In this document: positions 1-8,030 of the stretch, one piece after another
How the letters are laid out: each line of letters begins with the position of its first letter
Numbering within the stretch: the stretch's first letter is position 1
Source of the DNA: JAKLKS01 sp964370855
GTDB taxonomy: Bacteria > Planctomycetota > JAJSAM01 > JAKLKS01
Length of the DNA: 19,911 nucleotides
Assembly: GCA_964370855.1 (NCBI GenBank)
Contig: CAYJMF010000086.1
Span: 1 to 19,911, forward strand
Direction of reading: 5' to 3'
The notes under the pieces: generated by a model
What the model was told of the DNA's origin: nothing
Seen by the model: only the letters and a program-made list of their open reading frames with translations
The model's database searches: none
Program-made: the position numbers and the translations under genes

Positions 1-20
1 CCTACGCCGGGCGGCGTAGG
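1..20. repeat. Perfect 8-bp inverted repeat at the contig start
   Basis: CCTACGCC and GGCGTAGG flank a GGGC loop, followed by TCATTTT. It could be the hairpin of a terminator belonging to a gene off the window, or a fold-back assembly join at the contig edge. The open reading frame runs through it without a stop, which weakens the terminator reading. Confidence 0.4.
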
Positions 21-966
21 TCATTTTCGTGTCCAAGGAACCGGGCGCGGTACATCCCTCGCCGTTTCCATGGGCTTCGCGCACAGGTTCCTCCTTGTAG
101 TGCCCGGTGATCAGGATGGCTCTCGGTTCCTGGTGTGGATGGTCGCGCCCGCCGTTCTGACCTCTCTCCTCATGGCCGGGGACTCCCTCCGACTTCTCTC
201 CCGGGTGGATCTCGTGGCGCCCAATCGTGTCACCCACCGGAAGCGAGTGGTCCTTGCGGGATTCCCCGCCAGGAACTCCCTCCCCCGGCTGAGCTTCGGA
301 GGCGGCCTGCGGTCCACGGCATGGGACCTCTACCGAGGGAAGTTGCGGCAGCTCCGGTTTCCCTGGATCCAGGGGCCCGTGCGGGCCCTGTGGGACTGCC
401 GCGCTCTGGCCTACGGGTTCCTTGGGGTGATGCTGCTGGCGTCCAGCCAGGCGGAGGCCGGGAGTCTGGGCGCGTTCTACTTTGGAGCGATCATCCTGGG
501 GGCGGCTCTCTTCCTGCCCTCTCCCCTGGAACTACCGGCGAGCCGCAGGCTCCACCTTCTGGGTGCGGACCTCCCGGAAGTGGCGCGCCACAACCGTCGG
601 TGGGGGTTCTACCTCGCCGTGGTTCCCGTGTTCCTGGGTGGCATCCTCGTCCTCCAGATTCCCTCGCTCGTGGGGAGGCTCGGCGCTCCCGGCATCTGGA
701 GTGCACTCCTGGCGTGCACGGGCAGCACCCTGATGGCGAAGGCCGGTGCAATGAGGGGGATTTCCGAGGCCATGGACAGGGCCGGGTGGGTCGTGGTGAC
801 CCTCGTGGGGGTGGTCGCCCTTTCCGGCTGGCTGGTCTCGCCCCGTCTCGCCCTGACCGTCATTGGGCCCGCCCTCTTCGTCGCCGCCCTTGCGGCGTTC
901 CTCCTCGACCTGACCGCCCCGAGGGACGACGCCCGGGAGCTGATGGAGAAGGCCGCCGACGACTAG
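1..966 (+). CDS. Polytopic membrane protein, probably 5'-truncated by the contig edge
   Basis: I do not recognise a family. The first ATG is at 70, giving 298 residues, but the same frame is open with no stop back to base 1 and the ATG has no Shine-Dalgarno sequence, so the gene probably continues off the left edge. Counting from the ATG, likely membrane segments lie near residues 20-37, 112-126, 133-152, 178-200, 208-224, 240-257 and 260-280. A long basic, probably cytoplasmic loop covers about 40-110, and the C-terminal tail is charged. This layout would fit a permease subunit or an ABC-2-like exporter component, but no signature motif is visible. Codon use is less extreme in GC than in the genes to its right. 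It converges on the phosphatase gene with a 30-bp gap. I am fairly sure it is coding and unsure of the start and function. Confidence 0.6.
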   Translation, partial: PTPGGVGHFRVQGTGRGTSLAVSMGFAHRFLLVVPGDQDGSRFLVWMVAPAVLTSLLMAGDSLRLLSRVDLVAPNRVTHRKRVVLAGFPARNSLPRLSFGGGLRSTAWDLYRGKLRQLRFPWIQGPVRALWDCRALAYGFLGVMLLASSQAEAGSLGAFYFGAIILGAALFLPSPLELPASRRLHLLGADLPEVARHNRRWGFYLAVVPVFLGGILVLQIPSLVGRLGAPGIWSALLACTGSTLMAKAGAMRGISEAMDRAGWVVVTLVGVVALSGWLVSPRLALTVIGPALFVAALAAFLLDLTAPRDDARELMEKAADD

Positions 967-982
967 GACGGGCGCGGACGGC

Positions 983-1014
983 GGCCCCCCGCCCCCCTAC
1001 GGCCCCCCGCCCCC
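983..1014. repeat. 14-bp C-rich direct repeat between convergent genes
   Basis: GGCCCCCCGCCCCC occurs at 983-996 and again at 1001-1014. The repeat spans the last codons of the phosphatase gene, where it encodes its Gly-rich tail, and the short gap to the membrane protein gene. No classical terminator hairpin with a T-run is visible here. It is probably replication slippage in GC-rich DNA. Confidence 0.5.
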
Positions 1015-1824
1015 GTTCCGCCCCGGGTCCCCCGCCTCCACGCGCGCGAGGACGACGGTGATGTTGTCCTTGCCGCCGCGCTCGTTGGCGAGGTCCACGA
1101 GCTCCCCGATGGCGCGGTCGAGATCCTGGCCGTTCCGCGCCAGCGTCCGCCCCATGTCGTCGGAGGACACGAGGTCCGACAGCCCGTCGGAGCAGAGGAG
1201 GTAGACGTCCCCCACCTGCGCGTCGTGGAAGCGGACCTCGGGCTTCACCGCCTGCCGCGTCCCGATGGCGCGGGTGATGATGTTCTTGTGGGAGGACGTC
1301 GCCGCCTCCTCCGGCGTGATGAGCTTCGCCTTCAGCTGGCTGTTGATGAAGGAGTGGTCCTCCGTGATCTGCCGCATCTCCCCGTCCCGCCAGCGGTAGA
1401 TCCGCGAGTCCCCCACGTGGGCCGTGGCGACGAAGTCCTCCTGGTGGTAGAGGAAGGCGAGCGTCGTCCCCATCTCCCGGTAGCGGGCGTCCACCATCCC
1501 GAAGTGGAACACCTGGTCGTTGACCTCCCGCACCCAGCCGTCGAAGAGCACCCGCAGCAGATCCTCCATCAGCCCGTCGGCGTCCCGCTTCCGCCCGCGG
1601 AACGTCTCCGGGAAGTGCTTCTTGAAGTGCGTGTTGAAGGAGGAGACGCAGAGGGAGGAGGCGACCTCGCCGAAGTCCCGCCCCCCCATCCCGTCGGCGA
1701 GGACGCAGAAGCCGTCCCGGTCCGAGTGGTAGAAGGAGTCCTCGTTCAGCTGGCGCTTGCGGCCGACGTCGGTCTTCCCGGCGCAGTGGATGCGGATGGC
1801 GGGTCCCTCCGGGTGCAACCCCAT
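997..1824 (-). CDS. PP2C-family protein Ser/Thr phosphatase (PrpC/Stp-like)
   Basis: A 275-residue cytosolic metal-dependent phosphatase that should dephosphorylate Ser/Thr residues, usually opposing a Hanks-type kinase. All core PP2C motifs are present: NEDS at 27-30, the DGMGG metal-binding motif at 44-48, MGTT at 118-121, AHVGDSR around 135-141 (Asp139), TEDHS at 154-158, CSDGLSD at 211-217 (Asp213) and GGKDNIT at 250-256 (Asp253). Length is typical of a single-domain bacterial PP2C, with no membrane segment or sensor domain. The ATG at 1824 is chosen; a GTG lies immediately upstream. It follows a small unknown gene by 26 bp on the same strand, so the two are probably co-transcribed. No partner kinase lies in the window. 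Confidence 0.93.
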   Translation of the reverse strand: MGLHPEGPAIRIHCAGKTDVGRKRQLNEDSFYHSDRDGFCVLADGMGGRDFGEVASSLCVSSFNTHFKKHFPETFRGRKRDADGLMEDLLRVLFDGWVREVNDQVFHFGMVDARYREMGTTLAFLYHQEDFVATAHVGDSRIYRWRDGEMRQITEDHSFINSQLKAKLITPEEAATSSHKNIITRAIGTRQAVKPEVRFHDAQVGDVYLLCSDGLSDLVSSDDMGRTLARNGQDLDRAIGELVDLANERGGKDNITVVLARVEAGDPGRNGGGGP

Positions 1825-1850
1825 CACCGTACCCGCGCCCCGGCCGGGGG

Positions 1851-2300
1851 TCAACGGGAACCGGGGGGAGGGGACGGCGCCCCGGACAGCCGCTCGGCGA
1901 GAACCGTCAGTCCCAAGATGGCGTCCTTGCCCCCCCTCCATGCGTCGAGGGTCCACCAGCCCTGCCCGAGTCCCGGGTCCGGTGTCGCGCCCGCCGCCTC
2001 TGCCGCCGCCCGCCCCTCCTCCCCGGGAAGGAGCCAGGAGAGGTGGGACTGCGAGCGCGCCACGGCGAAGATCCGCCCGCCCCGCCCCGCGAGGACCGAG
2101 AACCCCCAGGCGTACCCCACGGTCGAGGGCTTCCTCTTCCCCCGCAGCGCCTCCTCGAGATCCGGGTGGGTCCGGAGGGTCCAGCCCCCCGGCGTCCAGG
2201 GGCCGGGCGGGTCCCGGGAGGGGACGGCGCCTTCGGCCAGGGCGGCGAGGAGGGGGCCGTTGACGGCGTCGGGAAAGCGGGTCCGGGGATTGTCGGCCAT
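1851..2300 (-). CDS. Small protein of unknown function upstream of the PP2C gene
   Basis: I do not recognise this 149-residue protein. It is soluble-looking, with no signal peptide or membrane segment, and has Trp/Gly-rich patches (GGWTLRTHPDL near 38-48, VGYAWGF near 61-67, SHLSWLL near 84-90, GWWTLDAW near 113-120) that look like a folded alpha/beta domain rather than a shadow frame. The C-terminus is Pro/Ser-rich. The start is the ATG at 2300; no clear Shine-Dalgarno sequence precedes it, and the frame stays open further upstream, so the start is uncertain. It lies 26 bp before the PP2C gene and diverges from the arginine operon. Its pairing with the phosphatase could mean a shared signalling role, but that is inference only. 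Confidence 0.6.
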   Translation of the reverse strand: MADNPRTRFPDAVNGPLLAALAEGAVPSRDPPGPWTPGGWTLRTHPDLEEALRGKRKPSTVGYAWGFSVLAGRGGRIFAVARSQSHLSWLLPGEEGRAAAEAAGATPDPGLGQGWWTLDAWRGGKDAILGLTVLAERLSGAPSPPPGSR

Positions 2301-2361
2301 GGCGGGAGGGTACCCGGGTCGGCGGGCGGGCGCCGCCTCCGATTTCCCGCGGCACGAATCC

Positions 2362-2390
2362 TTGCACCGGACTTCCGGAATTCGCATTCT
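2362..2390 (+). promoter_or_regulatory. Possible promoter of the arginine operon
   Basis: In the 220-bp divergent gap, TTGCAC (2362-2367) matches a sigma70 -35 box well. Seventeen bases later CATTCT (2385-2390) is a weak -10 (3 of 6). This is the least GC-rich patch in the gap (about 2340-2430). It would give a leader of about 125 nt before argG that holds two small GC hairpins (2473-2488 and 2492-2507). No attenuator with a T-run is visible. Confidence 0.25.
2378..2389. promoter_or_regulatory. GAAT-N4-ATTC inverted repeat, possible ARG-box-like operator
   Basis: GAATTCGCATTC is a perfect 4+4 inverted repeat that contains AATNNNNATT, the core of the ArgR/AhrC ARG box known from E. coli and Bacillus. 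The outer consensus positions do not match well. It overlaps the putative -10 of the arginine operon, which is where a repressor site would be expected. A single short site in one region could occur by chance. Confidence 0.25.
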
Positions 2391-2520
2391 TGCCTCTTTC
2401 CCCGATGGGAACCGTTCGCGAAGCGAAGAACAGGGGAAAGGGCGCGGGCTTCCGGGCCGCGCCCCGAGGAATGCGGGCCCGGACCCGCACGGGCGGCCTC
2501 CGCCGCCGGGGATTTGAGGA

Positions 2521-3762
2521 TTGTCCGAGCGCCCCCGCATCGTCCTCGCCTTCTCCGGAGGACTCGACACCACCTTCTGCGCCGTCTGGCTCCGCGAGAC
2601 GGAGAACGCCGACGTGATCACCGTGACGGTGGACACGGGCGGCTTCTCCCCCGCCGAACGGAAGCGCATCGAGGAGCGCGCGAAGGCCGCGGGCTCCGTC
2701 CGCCACGAGTTCGTGGACGGGCGGCGCCGCGTCTGGGACCGCTTCTGCACCTACATCGTCAAGGGCAACTGCCTCCGCGGCGGCGTCTACCCCCTCTCCG
2801 TCGGCGCCGAGCGCATCGTCCAGGCCGAGGAGGTCGCCCGGGTCGCGATCGAGGCCGGAGCCGCCGGCGTCTGCCACGGATCCACCGGGGCGGGCAACGA
2901 CCAGGTCCGCTTCGACACGGCGCTTCTCGCCCTCCTCCCTCCCGGCGTCCGCGTCCTCGCCCCCATCCGCGAGCTCGGCTGGTCGCGGGACAAGGAGGCG
3001 GACTGGCTGGAGGAGCGCGGCCACGCCGTGGACCGCTCCACGAGGAAGTACTCCGTCAACGCCGGCCTCTGGGGCGTCACCATCGGGGGCGGCGAGACCC
3101 ACGACCCGTGGAAGTCGCTCCCCCCCGAGGCGTGGCCCACCACCGTCGATCCGGAGAAGGCGCCGGCGGAGGCGGAGGAGCTGGTCCTCGGCTTCGAGAA
3201 GGGCCTCCCCGTCTCCGTGGACGGGAAGGCGATGGACCCCCTCGCCCTCCTCGCCGACCTCGGCGCCCGGGCCGCGCGCCACGGCGTCGGGCGCGGCCTC
3301 CACCTCGGCGACACCATCCTCGGCATCAAGGGCCGCATCGCCTTCGAGGCCCCGGCCCCCGTGGTGATCCTGAAGGCCCACCGGGAGCTCGAGAAGCTCG
3401 TCCTCACGAAGGCGCAACAGACCTGGAAGCAGGCCGTCGGGGAGTACTACGGCGGGGCGCTCCACGAGGGGCTCTGGTTCGATCCCGTCATGCGGGACTG
3501 CGAGGCCTTCCTCGACTCCTCCCAGGAGCGGGTGAACGGCGAGGTCCGCGTGCGGTTGCACCGGGGGTCGTGCGAGGTCGCCGGGGTGCGCAGCCCCGAC
3601 TCGCTGCTCGCCTCGGCCGGGGCAGTCTACGGCGAGGGGGCGAAGGCGTGGAGCGGGGCCGAGGCCGCGGGCTTCTCCCGGCTCCACGGGTTCCAGGGCG
3701 TACTGGCGGAACGGCTCCGGGCGCGTCGCGCCGCGGACGCCGGGGAGGGATCGGAGAAGTGA
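2521..3762 (+). CDS. argG: Argininosuccinate synthase
   Basis: Catalyses ATP-dependent condensation of citrulline with aspartate to argininosuccinate, the penultimate step of arginine synthesis. The 413 residues show the N-type ATP pyrophosphatase loop FSGGLDT (11-17), the GNDQVRFD citrulline/aspartate-binding stretch (about 124-131), and a SVNAGLWG region where classical enzymes have SVDENLW-type sequence. From memory, the whole sequence resembles the ArgG subtype of Xanthomonas and Bacteroides, which accompanies acylornithine carbamoyltransferases. The start is pinned: an in-frame TGA at 2515-2517 leaves TTG at 2521 as the only early start codon before the ATP loop. A GAGGA abuts it too closely to be a normal Shine-Dalgarno site, while GGGG at 2508-2511 is better placed. 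First gene of the operon; its stop overlaps the next start (GTGA). Confidence 0.95.
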   Translation: MSERPRIVLAFSGGLDTTFCAVWLRETENADVITVTVDTGGFSPAERKRIEERAKAAGSVRHEFVDGRRRVWDRFCTYIVKGNCLRGGVYPLSVGAERIVQAEEVARVAIEAGAAGVCHGSTGAGNDQVRFDTALLALLPPGVRVLAPIRELGWSRDKEADWLEERGHAVDRSTRKYSVNAGLWGVTIGGGETHDPWKSLPPEAWPTTVDPEKAPAEAEELVLGFEKGLPVSVDGKAMDPLALLADLGARAARHGVGRGLHLGDTILGIKGRIAFEAPAPVVILKAHRELEKLVLTKAQQTWKQAVGEYYGGALHEGLWFDPVMRDCEAFLDSSQERVNGEVRVRLHRGSCEVAGVRSPDSLLASAGAVYGEGAKAWSGAEAAGFSRLHGFQGVLAERLRARRAADAGEGSEK

Positions 3763-4784
3763 TCGTCCGCGTCGACAAGGTCGCATCGTCCACGGCCACG
3801 CTCCGCCTCGGGAAGGAGATCGAGATCTCCGATCGCATCGAGGTGAGGGCGGGGAACGTCATCGTCGTGAAGGCCCTCCAGGAGAAGTCGGTCTACGACA
3901 AGCTGGAGCTGGACACCGGCCGCATGGCCCACATCGGCCGGGAGGACGTCATCGCCGGCGTGCTGGGCAAGCGCCGCGCCCTCAAGGGCTTCGTGGGCGA
4001 CCTCCCCGAGACCATCGCCGTCGGGGACCGCCTCCAGATCCTCAACCTCGGCGGCGTCATCGGCGTCTGCGTCTCCGGCAACAAGGACCTCGGCACCCCG
4101 CTCCAGGTCGAGGTGCTGGGCATGGCCGTGCGGGACGGGCGGATCCTCAACATCGAGGAGGGGGCCATCCCGCCCCGGGCGAGCCTCGCCGGGATTCCCG
4201 AATTCCCGCCGCTGGTCATCGTCGAGGGGACCTGCATGGCCGCGGGGAAGACCCAGGCGGCCTGCGAGATCATCCAGAAGCTCAACCAGCGGGGGTGGCG
4301 CTGCGCGGCCCTCAAGGCCACGGGCGTCGCCTGCATGCGGGACGTGCTCAACATGATCGACCACGGCGCGCGGGAGGGGCTCTCCTTCCAGGACGCCGGC
4401 CTCCCCTCCACGGTGGACACCGTGGACCTCCCCTCGGTGATGAAGGGCCTCCTGGCGGCGCTGGCGGCGAAGAAGCCCGACGTCATCGTCGTGGAGCTCG
4501 GCGACGGGATCATCGGCGGGTACGGCGTGGCCGGGATCCTGAAGGACCCCGAGATCCGCGCCGCCGCGCGGGCCCACGTCATGTGCGCCAACGACCTCGT
4601 GGCCGCCTGGGGCGCCGTGGCGGTCATGAAGGAGATGGATCTGCGCATCGACGTCTTCGCCGGCCCCGCCACGGACAACACCGTGGGCTCCGGCTACATC
4701 CAGAGGGAGCTCAAGGTGCCCGCCGCCAACGCCCGCACCGACGGCCACCGCCTCGCCGACATCGTCGAGGGGCTCCTCGGTTGA
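3759..4784 (+). CDS. P-loop protein of unknown function inside the arginine operon (DUF1611/DgcN-like C-terminal domain)
   Basis: A 341-residue cytosolic protein that I cannot assign to a named arginine enzyme. Residues 1-145 form a beta-rich domain I do not recognise (Val/Ile/Gly-rich, with GKRRALKGFVGDLP near 70-83). Residues 150-341 look like a SIMIBI-type P-loop domain: a hydrophobic strand leads into Walker A GTCMAAGKT (157-165), then KATG at 186-189, and a strand ending in VVELGDG (244-250) with acidic residues Glu246 and Asp249. GT-x4-GKT occurs in dethiobiotin synthetase, and GT-C-x-x-GK in DUF1611, whose member DgcN is a glutamate N-acetyltransferase. The GTG start at 3759 overlaps the argG stop by 4 nt, and the stop overlaps argC by 4 nt, so it is translationally embedded. 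The operon otherwise lacks a glutamate N-acyltransferase, making that role a plausible inference, not a demonstrated one. Confidence 0.9.
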   Translation: MIVRVDKVASSTATLRLGKEIEISDRIEVRAGNVIVVKALQEKSVYDKLELDTGRMAHIGREDVIAGVLGKRRALKGFVGDLPETIAVGDRLQILNLGGVIGVCVSGNKDLGTPLQVEVLGMAVRDGRILNIEEGAIPPRASLAGIPEFPPLVIVEGTCMAAGKTQAACEIIQKLNQRGWRCAALKATGVACMRDVLNMIDHGAREGLSFQDAGLPSTVDTVDLPSVMKGLLAALAAKKPDVIVVELGDGIIGGYGVAGILKDPEIRAAARAHVMCANDLVAAWGAVAVMKEMDLRIDVFAGPATDNTVGSGYIQRELKVPAANARTDGHRLADIVEGLLG

Positions 4785-5823
4785 CGGGCCCCGCGCGCAT
4801 CCCCGTCGGCATCGTCGGCGCGAGCGGCTACGGGGGGGCGGAGACCGCGCGCCTCCTCCTCGGGCATCCCGCCTTCGCGCTCGCCGCCGCCACGGCGCGG
4901 CGGGCCGCGGGGAGACGGCTCGCCGATGTCCACGAGTTCCTCGAGGGGGCGACGGACCTCGTCGTCACCGACGAGGACGCCGCCTCCGTCGCGAAGCGGG
5001 TCGAGGCGCTGGTCCTCGCCCTCCCCCACGGGGAGGGGGCGCGGCTCGCGGGGGCGGCGCTGGACGCGAACCCCGACCTCCGGATCGTGGACCTCTCCGG
5101 GGACTTCCGCCTCGACGACGCCGCGGCCTGGGAGAGGGCCTACGGGATGCCCCACCCGGCCCCGGGACTCCTCCCCCGGTTCGTCTACGGCTTCACCGAG
5201 GCCAACCGCATCCCCGTTGCCGCCGCGCAGTGCGTGGCCAACCCGGGCTGCTTCGCCACCGCCGTGGAGGTCGCCCTCCACCCGCTGGCCGCCCGCGGGA
5301 TGCTCCGGGGGGAGGCCGTGGTCTTCGCCGTCACCGGCTCCTCCGGCTCCGGCGCCGACCCCGGCGCCGGGACCCACCACCCGGAGCGGGCGGCCGACTT
5401 CCGCGCCTACAAGGTGCTGGAGCACCAGCACGTGCCGGAGATCGAGAGGCAGCTGCGGGAATCCGGGGCCGCCGATCCCGTCGTCTCCCTCGTGCCCCAC
5501 TCGGGACCTTTCGTGCGGGGGATCTTCGCCACGGCCACGGTCCTCCTCGACGGGCCCGCCGACGGGGGCGCCCTGGAGGGGCTCTATCGTGAGGTCTACG
5601 CGGGGGAGCCCTTCATCCGCATCCGGAAGGGGACGCCGCGGGTCGGGGTCGTCGCGGGAACCAACTTCGCCGACGTCGCCGTCCACGCGAAGGGGGAGCG
5701 CGCCGTCATCCTCTGCGCCATCGACAACCTCGGCAAGGGCATGGCCTCCCAGGCGGTGCAGAACCTGAACCTCATGTTCGGCCTGCCCGAGACCTCCGGG
5801 CTCCGCGACTTCGGGTGCCGGCC

Positions 5824-5827
<4 letters not shown>
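4781..5827 (+). CDS. argC: N-acyl-gamma-glutamyl-phosphate reductase
   Basis: NADPH-dependent reduction of N-acyl-glutamyl phosphate to the semialdehyde, the third arginine step. At 348 residues it has the family length. The N-terminal Rossmann motif VGIVGASGYGGAE is at about 9-21, the catalytic Cys157 is in ANPGCFAT, and the active-site histidine region is EHQHVPEI (214-221). From memory, the EHQH(L/V)PEI form is closer to the Bacteroidetes ArgC than to the E. coli enzyme. The start is TTG at 4781, which overlaps the upstream stop as TTGA; no ATG or GTG lies between it and the Rossmann motif, so translation probably depends on coupling. The substrate would be N-succinyl or N-acetyl, depending on the carbamoyltransferase two genes downstream. 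Confidence 0.94.
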
Positions 5828-7007
<1,180 letters not shown>

Positions 7008-7011
<4 letters not shown>

Positions 7012-8030
7012 GCATCGATCTCCGCGGCCGCTCCCTCCTCTCCCTCGACGACCTCGCCGACGCCGAGGTGGACCACCTGCTGTCCACCGCCGCCTCGCTG
7101 CGGGAGCCCATCTCCAGCGGGCCGCTGCGCGGGGTCTCCGTGGCGATGATCTTCCTCAATCCGTCGCTCCGCACCCGCCTCGCGGCGGAGGTCGCCATGG
7201 CCGACCTCGGCGGGCACGCGGCGATCCTCAGCCCCGGGACGGAATCCTGGAAGTGGGAGTTCCGCAGGGGCGCCGTCATGGACGGGGACGCCGTGGAGCA
7301 CGTGCGCGACGCCGTGGGCACCCTCGCCGCCATGGTGCGGGGGGTCGGGATCCGCTGCTTCGCGGGGATGCGCTCCTGGAAGGAGGACGCGGCGGAACCG
7401 GTGCTGAAGGCCGTCGCCGAGGCCGCCCGCTGCCCGGTCTACAACCTGGAGAGCGCCCAGGACCACCCGCTCCAGTCCCTGGCCGACCTCCTCGCGCTGC
7501 GCGAGGCCCTGGGCGGGGATCTCCGCGGGAAGACCCTCGCCCTCGCCTGGGCGCCGCACCCGAAGCCCCTCCCCATGGCGGTCCCCCACGCCGTCCTCCG
7601 CATGGCCTCCCGGGCCGGCATGCAGGTGCGCGTATGCTGCCCCGCGGGCTTCGAGCCCGACGGGGAGTTCCTGGCGAAGGTGGAGAAGGCCGCCGGGGAG
7701 AGGGGCGGCTCCGTCACCGTCTCCAACGACCGCATGGCCGGGCTCGCCGGCGCCCAGGCGGTCTACGCGAAGTCCTGGGGCGCCCCCTCCTTCTACGGCC
7801 GCTGGGAGGAGGAGAAGCCGCTCCGCGCCGCCGCCGGCGACTGGACCGTCACGAGGGAGCGCATGGCCGCCGCCGCGCCGAAGGCCCGGTTCATGCACTG
7901 CCTCCCCGTGCGGCGCAACGTCGTGGCCGCCGACGACGTCGTCGAGGGGGCGGGCTCCCTCGTCCTCGCCCAGGCGCGCAACCGGATGCTCGTGCAGAAG
8001 GCCGTCTTCCTGGAGACCCTCCGCCCATGA
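7008..8030 (+). CDS. argF': N-acylornithine carbamoyltransferase (SOTCase/AOTCase type)
   Basis: Carbamoylates an N-acylated ornithine to N-acylcitrulline, instead of the free ornithine used by classical ArgF. The 340 residues carry the family hallmarks: a carbamoyl-phosphate loop NPSLRTR (51-57) where classical enzymes have STRTR, WAPHPKPLP in the second domain, and MHCLPVRRN near the C-terminus. The loop that reads the acyl group is MDGDAVEH (91-98). By my recall of the published enzymes, Xanthomonas AOTCase has Glu92 and Bacteroides SOTCase has Pro90 at the position occupied here by Val96 (codon 7293-7295). Replacing that Glu with small or hydrophobic residues, including Val, shifted the Xanthomonas enzyme to succinylornithine. 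Lys331 matches the lysine that is carboxylated in AOTCase. A succinyl preference is therefore likely but not certain. ATGA overlaps on both sides. Confidence 0.93.

Noticed and set aside
966..1020. Intrinsic terminator between the convergent membrane protein and phosphatase genes
   Set aside because: The gap is C-rich with a direct repeat, but no inverted repeat with a T-run could be found on either strand.
2043..3758. In-frame upstream extension of the P-loop gene across argG
   Set aside because: The extension is Arg/Pro-rich nonsense overlapping argG. The GTG at 3759 sits in a 4-nt overlap with the argG stop and begins the protein-like sequence.
1825..3786. Very long open frames antisense to argG continuing upstream from the phosphatase frame
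   Set aside because: They are by-products of extreme GC content, where stop codons are rare in all frames. The translations are Arg/Pro/Gly/Ala-rich with no domain, while the argG frame has intact motifs.
3759..4784. Dethiobiotin synthetase (BioD) or CobQ-like enzyme
   Set aside because: Only the P-loop pattern fits. The length, the N-terminal beta-rich domain and the arginine operon context do not match, and no other biotin or cobalamin gene is nearby.
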